Assembly: GCA_016178435.1 (NCBI GenBank)
Contig: JACOTK010000118.1
Location: 1-5,004 of the forward strand
Direction: 5' to 3'
DNA: 5,004 nucleotides
Source of the DNA: Actinomycetota bacterium
GTDB lineage: Bacteria; Actinomycetota; Acidimicrobiia; Acidimicrobiales; CADCSY01
Part shown: piece by piece, positions 1-4,776 of the stretch
Layout of the letters: each line of letters begins with the position of its first letter
Numbering within the stretch: position 1 is the first letter of the stretch
Made by a program: the position numbers and the translations under genes
Notes under the pieces: model-generated
What the model saw: only the letters and a program-made list of their open reading frames with translations
Told to the model about the DNA's origin: nothing
The model's database searches: none

Positions 1-577
1 CGTCGGGAACCACCATCCCATCCAGCTCGGCGGGCCTCGTGTACTGCGGGTACTCGAGCAGTCCGTCGCTGAAGCTCTCCTCGGATGCCGAGTCCGCATT
101 GCCCATCACCCCGGGCACGAGGCGTCCCACCGCCTCGAGAATGACCATCGCTGCGACCTCACCCCCGCCGAGCACGTAGTCACCAATCGAGAGCTCGTCA
201 TCGACCAGATGCGCACGCACACGCTCGTCGACACCCTCGTAGCGACCGCAGAGCATCGAGAACCCGGGACCCTCCGCCAGCTCACGGGCAAGTGCCTGGT
301 CAAAGGGACGACCGGCGGGACCGAGAAGGAACAACGGCCGGGGCGGCTGGAAAAGCTCCACCGCGGCAAAGATGGGCTCGGCCATCAGCACCATGCCCGC
401 TCCCCCGCCGTAGGGGGCATCGTCGACCGATCGGTGCACATCGGTGGCCGTGGCCCGAAGGTCGTGCACCCGAAGATCGAGCAGGCCGCTCGACTGCGCC
501 TTGCCCAGGAGTGAGGCTCCGGCGAACGAGTCGACCATGTCCGGAAAGATCGTCAGGACGGCCACACGAAGCGTCAT
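1..577 (-). CDS. trmD: tRNA (guanine-N1)-methyltransferase TrmD, 3' end cut by window edge
   Basis: TrmD is a SPOUT-family enzyme that uses S-adenosylmethionine to make m1G at position 37 of tRNAs with G36G37, which prevents +1 frameshifting. Translating leftward from the ATG at 577 gives 192 open residues before the window ends; the family is usually about 230-260 residues, so the C-terminal domain lies outside. Recognisable family blocks are VDDAPYGGGAGM (51-62), the trefoil-knot segment LCGRYEGVDERV (109-120), LSIGDYVLGGGE (129-140) and SFSDGLLEYPQYTRP (168-182). R152 (in GRLVPGV) and D171 (in SFSDG) align with the catalytic Arg and Asp of the well-studied gamma-proteobacterial enzymes. 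The start codon is 2 nt after the rimM stop (TGA-TC-ATG), with only a weak GGA 6 nt upstream, so translation is probably coupled to rimM. No in-frame stop or missing residue is seen. Identity is very secure. Confidence 0.97.
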   Translation of the reverse strand, partial: MTLRVAVLTIFPDMVDSFAGASLLGKAQSSGLLDLRVHDLRATATDVHRSVDDAPYGGGAGMVLMAEPIFAAVELFQPPRPLFLLGPAGRPFDQALARELAEGPGFSMLCGRYEGVDERVRAHLVDDELSIGDYVLGGGEVAAMVILEAVGRLVPGVMGNADSASEESFSDGLLEYPQYTRPAELDGMVVPD

Positions 578-579
578 GA

Positions 580-1065
580 TCAATCCAGCTCGAAGAGACC
601 GGCCGGCGGGTCGATGACCACTCGGCCGTCCTCGAAGGACACGACAAAGCAGAGCGGCACAAGGCTGCCGTTGTCGAGGGTCAGCAGATCACTCGCAGGA
701 TTGATCTCGAGCCCATCGACGGTGCCGTGACGGGTGCCGTCGACGCCGAACACCTCGGCGCCGATCAGCTCGTGGGCCCACATCACCTCGTCGTCGTCGA
801 TGGGCGCGGCCAGGAGCATCGATCCGTGCAGCACGTCAGCGTCCTCGCGGCTGTCGACGCCTGCGAAACGAACGATGAACCGGTGTCGAAGCGGACGCGC
901 TGCGATGACCGAAAGGCATCGGCCCTCAGGCGTGGTCAGCGTCGAACCGGGCGCAACGCGTTCGTGACGATCGGTGGTCAACGTGACGATCACCTCGCCG
1001 CGAATCCCGTGGGGCCGATCGATACGGCCCACTTCCAGCAGGTCAGTCGACGAACTCGACGTCAA
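580..1065 (-). CDS. rimM: Ribosome maturation factor RimM
   Basis: RimM is a cytoplasmic factor that binds ribosomal protein S19 and helps the 30S head and 16S rRNA mature. With the TTG start at 1065 the product is 161 residues, about normal. The N-terminal RimM barrel opens with the signature LLEVGRIDRPHGIRGEV (9-25). The C-terminal PRC-barrel-like domain runs from about residue 95 (AHELIGAEVFGVDG) through the DLLTL strand to the typical ending GRVVIDPPAGLFELD. The start is uncertain because the reading frame stays open far upstream into khpA. TTG at 1065 has a GGAGG touching it with no spacer, GTG at 1080 has no clear ribosome binding site and would give 166 residues, and GTG at 1032 gives 150 residues but removes the conserved LLE. 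I chose TTG 1065 as a compromise that keeps the whole domain. Either upstream choice overlaps khpA by 23-38 nt and implies translational coupling. The rimM-trmD order is the classical one. Confidence 0.92.
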   Translation of the reverse strand: MTSSSSTDLLEVGRIDRPHGIRGEVIVTLTTDRHERVAPGSTLTTPEGRCLSVIAARPLRHRFIVRFAGVDSREDADVLHGSMLLAAPIDDDEVMWAHELIGAEVFGVDGTRHGTVDGLEINPASDLLTLDNGSLVPLCFVVSFEDGRVVIDPPAGLFELD

Positions 1066-1339
1066 CCTCCGCGTCGTCACGGACCGCTGCAGCGCGCACC
1101 ACGGTACGGATCGAATTTGCCACACGACCTCGTTTGCCGATGACGCGACCCATGTCGCCGTGCCCGACTCGAACGTTGAGGCCGACACGCCGACCGTTGT
1201 CGGCGACGTCGACCGCGACCGAATCGGGGTCGTCGACGAGGCTGCGCACGACATACTCGAGCACGTCGCGGGCCGTGGCAGCCGCAACGCGGTTCGGGTC
1301 GGACCCGACCTCGTCGTCGGAGTCGGTGAACTCGTTCAC
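1043..1339 (-). CDS. khpA: KH-domain RNA-binding protein KhpA
   Basis: This is a small single-KH-domain protein of the KhpA family (older names YlqC or UPF0109), 98 residues. KhpA-type proteins bind RNA, often with the partner KhpB, and have been linked in Gram-positive bacteria to small-RNA binding and cell-size control; the function here is inferred from family and position. The core is a helix (about 19-36), a strand RVGLNVRVGHGDMG (51-64), the nucleic-acid-binding GxxG loop IGKRG (G68, K69, R70, G71), then helix RVANSIRTVVRAA and a final strand EVDVEF. The start is GTG at 1339, overlapping the rpsP stop as GTGA, with GGGAAGG about 4 nt upstream, so it is probably read by terminating rpsP ribosomes. 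An acidic lead (NEFTDSDDE) makes it longer than the usual 75-80 residues; an internal GTG at codon 26 could give a shorter form but lacks an evident ribosome binding site. Its place between rpsP and rimM matches many Gram-positive genomes. Confidence 0.93.
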   Translation of the reverse strand: MNEFTDSDDEVGSDPNRVAAATARDVLEYVVRSLVDDPDSVAVDVADNGRRVGLNVRVGHGDMGRVIGKRGRVANSIRTVVRAAAVRDDAEVDVEFVD

Positions 1340-1605
1340 TTGGCCTTCCCGGCCATGAACTGCTCCCACGCTCCGGACTCCTTCAACAGCAACTGCACCC
1401 GATCGGTGGGCTGCGCGCCCTTGTTGAGCCAGGCGATGGCCTTGTCGTTGTCGATCATCACCCGCGAAGGGTCCTGCAGCGGCTCGTAGGTGCCGATGAT
1501 CTCGAGAAAGCTCCCGTTGCGAGGAGCGCGAGCATCTGCGGCAACCAGTCGGTAGGTGGGCTTCTTCTTCTTCCCCATCCTCATGAGGCGGAGCTTGACG
1601 GCCAC
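1336..1605 (-). CDS. rpsP: 30S ribosomal protein bS16
   Basis: bS16 is a primary 16S rRNA-binding protein that stabilises the 5' and central domains during 30S assembly. The 89-residue product starts with the family signature AVKLRLMRMGKKKKPTYRLVAAD and continues with ARAPRNGSFLEIIGTYEPL, then the conserved region AIAWLNKGAQPTDRVQLLLKESG. The length is normal for bS16. The start is GTG at 1605, supported by a strong AGGAG (1614-1618) at 8-nt spacing, the best ribosome binding site in the block, as expected for a highly expressed ribosomal protein. It lies 15 nt after the ffh stop and overlaps khpA by 4 nt. Four consecutive AAG lysine codons (residues 12-15) form a short trinucleotide run with no sign of a frameshift. 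Confidence 0.98.
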   Translation of the reverse strand: MAVKLRLMRMGKKKKPTYRLVAADARAPRNGSFLEIIGTYEPLQDPSRVMIDNDKAIAWLNKGAQPTDRVQLLLKESGAWEQFMAGKAK

Positions 1606-1613
1606 GTGGTGGT

Positions 1614-1618
1614 CTCCT
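1614..1618 (-). promoter_or_regulatory. Ribosome binding site of rpsP
   Basis: On the minus strand AGGAG lies 8 nt before the rpsP GTG start and immediately after the ffh TAA stop. It decides the GTG at 1605 as the start, although GTG is otherwise a weaker initiator. It is the clearest Shine-Dalgarno sequence in the operon and would allow bS16 to be made at a higher rate than Ffh from the same mRNA. Confidence 0.85.
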
Positions 1619-1620
1619 CG

Positions 1621-3009
1621 TTAGTTCAAATCGTTGAAATTGGGCAGTTCGTTCAAATTCGGCATCCCGGGCAGGGACGGCATGCGCCGCTTGCCCTTCT
1701 TGTTGTTCTTCGTGCTCTTCGTCTTCCCTGCGCCGCCGAAACGCTTCATCATCTTGGCCATTTCCTTGAACTGCTTGAGCAACTGGTTCACCTCGGTGGT
1801 CGAGGTGCCGCTGCCGTTCGCAATACGAGTTCGGCGTGAACCGGAGATGAGATCGGGTTTGCTTCGTTCCTCGGCTGTCATCGAGCGGATGATCGCCTCG
1901 ACTCTTCCGATTTCATTCTCGCCTACCTCGGCGTTCTTCAACTCCTTTGGGATGCCAGGCATCATACCGATGATGTTCTGCAAAGGCCCCATCTTGCGAA
2001 TTTGTTGAAGCTGGTCGAGGAAATCGTCGAGGGTGAAGTGACCCTCCAACATGGCCTGTTCGGCACGTGCCGCCGACTCGGCATCGTAGGTCTGTTCGAC
2101 CTTTTCGATGAGCGTGAGCACGTCGCCCATGCCGAGAATGCGGTCGGCCATGCGGTTCGGATGGAACTGATCGAAGTCGGCGATCTTCTCGCCGGTGGAT
2201 GCAAAGGCGATCGGTCGCCCGATCACCTCCTTGACCGAGAGCGCCGCTCCGCCACGGGCATCGCCGTCGAGCTTGGACAAGATGACCCCGTCGAGCGCCA
2301 AGGTGGCGTGGAACGCCTCGGCGACACCCACGGCATCCTGGCCGGTCATCGCATCGATGACCAGGAAGGTGTAGTCGGGTTGGACCGCCGCTGACACCTG
2401 CCGCACCTGGTCCATCATCTCGGCGTCGACGGCGAGCCGGCCGGCCGTGTCGATGATGCACACGTCGCGGCCCCGATCACGAGCCGCCTCGATACCCGCA
2501 CGGGCCACCGAAACCGGGTCGGAGGCCTCGCTGAACACCGGTACGCCCACCTGCCCACCGAGGACACGGAGCTGCTCGACCGCCGCCGGCCGCTGGAGGT
2601 CGGCCCCAACCAGGATCGGGTTGCGGCCCTGTTGCTTGAACCAGCGGGCGAGCTTGGCGGTGGCGGTGGTCTTTCCCGCACCTTGAAGACCCGCCATGAG
2701 CACGACCGTGGGAGGACGAGAGGCATAGGTGATGCGAAGCGTCTCGCCGCCGAGGATGGTGACGAGCTCATCATGGACGATCTTGATGACCTGCTGGTCA
2801 GGCGTGAGGCTCTTCGAGAGATCGGCGGCGAGGCAGCGGGCCTTGATGCGGGCCAGCAACTCCTTGACGACCGCAAGGTTGACGTCGGCCTCGAGCAGCG
2901 CAAGGCGAATCTCGGCAAGGACCTCGTCGATCTCGGCTTCACCGAGACGGCCACGACCACGCAGCTTGGTGAAAATGCCTTCGAATCGATCGGACAGTGA
3001 ATCAAACAT
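1621..3009 (-). CDS. ffh: Signal recognition particle GTPase Ffh (SRP54)
   Basis: Ffh binds the 4.5S/SRP RNA and hydrophobic signal sequences emerging from ribosomes, then docks on FtsY so nascent membrane proteins reach SecYEG. The 462-residue product has the N domain (about 1-95, with ALLEADVNLAVV), the G domain (about 96-295) and the M domain (about 300-425). GTPase motifs are all intact: P-loop GLQGAGKTT (107-115), DLQRPAA (138-144), DTAGR (187-191), SKLD (245-248) and STGEK (271-275). The M domain shows LDQLQQIRKMGPLQNIIGMMPG (331-352), methionine-rich for signal binding, and the SRP RNA-binding SGSRRTRIANGSG (389-401). After MAKMMKRF comes a basic linker and a tail with a doubled PN-x-N-x-L hexapeptide (450-461). 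The ATG at 3009 gives the normal N terminus (MFDSLSDRFEGIF); only a weak AGG 11 nt upstream precedes it. It follows the YtxH-like gene by 44 nt and precedes rpsP by 15 nt. The identity is certain. Confidence 0.99.
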   Translation of the reverse strand: MFDSLSDRFEGIFTKLRGRGRLGEAEIDEVLAEIRLALLEADVNLAVVKELLARIKARCLAADLSKSLTPDQQVIKIVHDELVTILGGETLRITYASRPPTVVLMAGLQGAGKTTATAKLARWFKQQGRNPILVGADLQRPAAVEQLRVLGGQVGVPVFSEASDPVSVARAGIEAARDRGRDVCIIDTAGRLAVDAEMMDQVRQVSAAVQPDYTFLVIDAMTGQDAVGVAEAFHATLALDGVILSKLDGDARGGAALSVKEVIGRPIAFASTGEKIADFDQFHPNRMADRILGMGDVLTLIEKVEQTYDAESAARAEQAMLEGHFTLDDFLDQLQQIRKMGPLQNIIGMMPGIPKELKNAEVGENEIGRVEAIIRSMTAEERSKPDLISGSRRTRIANGSGTSTTEVNQLLKQFKEMAKMMKRFGGAGKTKSTKNNKKGKRRMPSLPGMPNLNELPNFNDLN

Positions 3010-3024
3010 GGGGTGTTCAGCCTA

Positions 3025-3041
3025 ATGGGTCGACAACCCAT
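3025..3041 (-). repeat. Short perfect inverted repeat in the ffh leader
   Basis: ATGGGT (3025-3030) and ACCCAT (3036-3041) form a 6-bp stem with a 5-nt loop in the 44-nt gap between the YtxH-like gene and ffh. In leftward RNA it ends about 15 nt before the ffh start, next to the weak Shine-Dalgarno-like AGG. There is no following U-run, so it does not look like an intrinsic terminator. It may affect ffh translation or mRNA processing, or be chance. Confidence 0.45.
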
Positions 3042-3053
3042 CGGAATACAGGA

Positions 3054-3368
3054 TCACACGGCGCGAAGCTGTTCCGGTCCCGCATTGGTCATACTCGTCT
3101 GGAGCAGAGGCGTCGTGGTCGTGGGCGTGCCGATCAGGTCGTCGTACCAACGACGCAGTGCTGCTCGGTTCTGCGCCCCGGTGCGGGGCGCCACCAGCAT
3201 GCCGATGCCGAGACCGATGGCCAGCATCGTCAAACGGCGAAAGCCCATGAGGCGCCCCGCCCGGAAACCCAACTTGAATGAACCGGACGTGGCCTTGGTG
3301 GTCAGCTTGGTCGTGCCGAAGAGCAGCTTGACGGTCAGAACCAGTGGACGGGTGAGTAGCCAAATCAT
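3054..3368 (-). CDS. Small YtxH-like membrane protein between ftsY and ffh
   Basis: I do not recognise a named gene. The 104-residue product starts with a hydrophobic, weakly amphipathic stretch (IWLLTRPLVLTVKLLFG, 2-18), then a basic, threonine-rich part (20-46, many K and R). A second hydrophobic segment (47-60, LTMLAIGLGIGMLVAP) follows and leads into RTGAQNRAALRRWYDDLIG. The glycine-rich helix ending in L-V-A-P-x-T-G followed by a charged helix resembles the YtxH family (small single-pass proteins with G-x-L-x-A-P-x-S-G). The tail (81-104) is polar and threonine-rich. The ATG at 3368 overlaps the ftsY stop as ATGA, and GGAGG (3379-3383) lies 10 nt upstream inside the ftsY end, so this is a genuine, translationally coupled gene. 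Being cotranslated with the SRP receptor suggests a membrane-associated role, but no function can be stated. The coding call is firm and the family assignment moderate. Confidence 0.8.
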   Translation of the reverse strand: MIWLLTRPLVLTVKLLFGTTKLTTKATSGSFKLGFRAGRLMGFRRLTMLAIGLGIGMLVAPRTGAQNRAALRRWYDDLIGTPTTTTPLLQTSMTNAGPEQLRAV

Positions 3369-4567
3369 GAGAACAGCGCCTCCACAAACTCATCGGGGTC
3401 GAATGCCACCAGATCGGCGGCTGCTTCTCCCAAGCCAACCAACTTCACCGGTATGCCTAGCTCAGACTGGATGGCCAACACAATGCCACCCTTGGCCGAC
3501 CCGTCGAGCTTGGTCAACACCACCCCCGTGACCTCGACCGCCTCGGCGAACTCCCGAGCCTGGGTGAGGCCGTTCTGGCCCGTCGTGGCGTCGAGCACGA
3601 GGAGCACCTCGGTCACATTCCCCGGGGGCTTTTCCGCCACCCTGCGGACCTTCTTCAGCTCTTCCATCAGGTTGACCTTGGTGTGCAGACGCCCGGCGGT
3701 GTCGGCCATGACCAGGTCCACGCCCCGGGCGGCAGCCCGTTGGATCGCGTCGAAGATCACCGCACTGGGGTCACTCCCCTCGCCGCCGCGCACCACATCG
3801 ACACCGGCGCGCGCGGCCCACATGCCCAACTGCTCGACCGCCGCAGCCCGGAAGGTGTCGCCGGCGGCCAGGAGCACCGAACGCCCATCGGCATGCTCAC
3901 GCGACGCGAGCTTGCCGATGGTGGTCGTCTTGCCGACGCCGTTCACGCCGACGAACAGCCATACACTGGGACCTACGTCCGCAAGGTGCAGGGAACGGTC
4001 GTCGACGAACAGGCGAGCCTTGATGTCGGCCTTGAGCCGTTCGATGAGATCAGCGGACTCGGTCAGCCCGAGCGCTGTGACCTGATCGCGCAGCTCCTCG
4101 ATGAGCGAGGCGGTCAGGGTTGCGCCCACATCCGCTCTGATCAGCGCCTCCTCGAGCTCAACCCAGGTCTCGGGATCGATCTTCGAGCGCGAGAGCATCG
4201 AGACCACGTAGCCCGACAGCAGCCCCCTGGCCTTGCCGAGGCGGTCTCGGAACCTCGGCGCGGCAATCTCTGCCAACTCGTCCTCGATGGTGACCTGGGC
4301 AAGGGCATCCTCGATCTCGGCGACCGTCTCGATGTCGGGGATGAGCTCCGGCTCGGGCGCGAGGGCAACCCCGGATGAAGGCTCGTTCATCTCGAAATCA
4401 TCGACGGGCAAGGGGCGAAGGCCCCCCGTGCCGTTTGCCGGAGGGGGCGTGTCGAGATTGAGGACCTCCTCGTCGGAGCGCCCACGCCGAGAGCGTCGGA
4501 CCACAAAGGCACCTGCCATGACAAGCACAACGATTGACAGGGCAATGAGCAGAATCACGATCTCCAC
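3365..4567 (-). CDS. ftsY: Signal recognition particle receptor FtsY
   Basis: FtsY is the membrane-bound SRP receptor: it forms a GTP-dependent heterodimer with Ffh and hands the translating ribosome to the Sec translocon. The 400-residue protein begins with a transmembrane helix (residues 3-23, very hydrophobic) followed by a positive RRSRRGR stop-transfer stretch, as in actinobacterial FtsY. An acidic, proline-containing linker (31-104) forms a short A domain. The NG core starts near 105: N-domain helices (RFRDRLGKARGLLSG, EEALIRADVGA), P-loop GVNGVGKTTT (207-216), DTFRAAA (237-243), DTAGR (289-293), TKLD (352-355), GLGE (378-381) and the family ending DLVAFDPDEFVEALF. All GTPase motifs are intact. 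The start is GTG at 4567, with AGG 8 nt upstream; a second GTG at 4558 is possible and would drop three residues. It is the first gene of the leftward block, and its stop overlaps the next start. Identity is certain. Confidence 0.99.
   Translation of the reverse strand: MEIVILLIALSIVVLVMAGAFVVRRSRRGRSDEEVLNLDTPPPANGTGGLRPLPVDDFEMNEPSSGVALAPEPELIPDIETVAEIEDALAQVTIEDELAEIAAPRFRDRLGKARGLLSGYVVSMLSRSKIDPETWVELEEALIRADVGATLTASLIEELRDQVTALGLTESADLIERLKADIKARLFVDDRSLHLADVGPSVWLFVGVNGVGKTTTIGKLASREHADGRSVLLAAGDTFRAAAVEQLGMWAARAGVDVVRGGEGSDPSAVIFDAIQRAAARGVDLVMADTAGRLHTKVNLMEELKKVRRVAEKPPGNVTEVLLVLDATTGQNGLTQAREFAEAVEVTGVVLTKLDGSAKGGIVLAIQSELGIPVKLVGLGEAAADLVAFDPDEFVEALFS
3379..3383 (-). promoter_or_regulatory. 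Ribosome binding site of the YtxH-like gene, inside ftsY
   Basis: GGAGG on the minus strand lies 10 nt before the ATG at 3368 and within the last codons of ftsY. Together with the ATGA stop/start overlap it supports this start and points to translational coupling with ftsY. Confidence 0.75.
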
Positions 4568-4573
4568 GCGGGC

Positions 4574-4579
4574 AGCCTA
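4574..4579 (-). promoter_or_regulatory. Possible -10 element of ftsY (leaderless arrangement)
   Basis: On the minus strand TAGGCT fits the actinobacterial -10 pattern TANNNT and ends 6 nt before the GTG at 4567. A start site at that distance would make ftsY mRNA leaderless, a common arrangement in actinobacteria. The only -35-like sequence, TTGAGG (4606-4601), is 21 nt away, which is too far to be convincing. The same bases also contain the AGG read as a weak ribosome binding site, so the two readings compete. Confidence 0.25.
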
Positions 4580-4600
4580 CTCAAGCCGGGACGGTGGGTT

Positions 4601-4615
4601 CCTCAAGGATTGAGG
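4601..4615. repeat. Perfect inverted repeat upstream of ftsY
   Basis: CCTCAA (4601-4606) and TTGAGG (4610-4615) form a perfect 6-bp stem with a 3-nt loop, 33 bp before the ftsY start. No T-run follows on either side, so it is not a canonical terminator. It could be a protein-binding palindrome or an mRNA leader hairpin. Confidence 0.45.
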
Positions 4616-4655
4616 GTGCTCCGCGATGACCCACGTTGGGCCTTCCCGTGTCGGT

Positions 4656-4673
4656 GGGTGGGGGTGGGTGGGG
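4656..4673 (+). other. Predicted G-quadruplex motif
   Basis: The plus strand reads GGG-T-GGGGG-T-GGG-T-GGGG, four G-tracts of at least three separated by single-T loops. This is the arrangement that gives the most stable quadruplexes in model studies. It lies 89 bp before the ftsY start and 103 bp before the DUF222 start. Its complement in a leftward RNA would be a C-rich, nearly G-free leader. Confidence 0.7.
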
Positions 4674-4712
4674 TCGTCGAAACTGATGTCGGCGAAACAT
4701 CCGGCGGCAGTG

Positions 4713-4738
4713 ATGAGGCTCGACCCAATCCTCCTCAT
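4713..4738. repeat. ATGAGG/CCTCAT inverted repeat
   Basis: ATGAGG (4713-4718) and CCTCAT (4733-4738) are exact inverted copies separated by 14 bp, upstream of the DUF222 gene. The centre-to-centre distance of 20 bp is about two helical turns, which would suit a dimeric regulator, but a chance match of six bases is quite possible. Confidence 0.3.
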
Positions 4739-4755
4739 GTCATTTCATTGTCATA
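4735..4755 (+). repeat. Four imperfect tandem TCAT units
   Basis: TCATG, TCATT, TCATTG and TCATA follow one another directly (unit steps 5, 5 and 6 bp), ending 7 bp before the DUF222 ribosome binding site. It is the most AT-rich part of the intergenic region and could lie in the promoter of the plus-strand gene; TACCCT (4754-4759) fits TANNNT but lacks a good -35. Whether the units have any function is unknown. Confidence 0.4.
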
Positions 4756-4762
4756 CCCTCCT

Positions 4763-4767
4763 GGGAG
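4763..4767 (+). promoter_or_regulatory. Ribosome binding site of the DUF222 gene
   Basis: GGGAG lies 9 nt before the ATG at 4777. It supports this start over the out-of-frame ATG at 4769-4771. Confidence 0.7.
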
Positions 4768-4776
4768 AATGGGGTC

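Larger units (their letters stand above)
4568..4776. other. Divergent intergenic region between ftsY and the DUF222 gene
   Basis: These 209 bp must hold the promoters for the leftward SRP/ribosome block and for the rightward DUF222 gene. No credible small gene or tRNA is seen. Visible elements are a possible -10 box next to ftsY, a CCTCAA/TTGAGG hairpin, a G-quadruplex-type G-run, an ATGAGG/CCTCAT inverted repeat and TCAT repeats before the DUF222 ribosome binding site. An 8-base direct repeat CGGTGGGT occurs at 4592-4599 and 4652-4659, exactly 60 bp apart. No strong consensus -35/-10 pair is evident on either strand. Confidence 0.8.

Noticed and set aside
1066..1287. N-terminal extension of the rimM frame to an ATG at 1287
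   Set aside because: It would add about 74 serine/arginine/threonine-rich residues that are simply the khpA gene read in another frame; RimM homologues start just before LLEVGRI.
974..1489. 171-codon plus-strand frame opposite rimM, khpA and rpsP
   Set aside because: It is antisense to three conserved genes, shows no domain, and its composition mirrors the codons of the opposite strand.
2415..3041. 208-codon minus-strand frame overlapping the start of ffh
   Set aside because: It is a frame-shifted shadow of ffh with an S/R/P-rich translation; the ffh frame encodes the complete, conserved SRP54 N and G domains.
3453..4378. Long plus-strand open frames (about 210 and 231 codons) opposite ftsY
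   Set aside because: They are antisense to a clearly identified FtsY with all GTPase motifs, have low-complexity S/R/T/P-rich products typical of GC-rich shadow frames, and have no recognisable domain.
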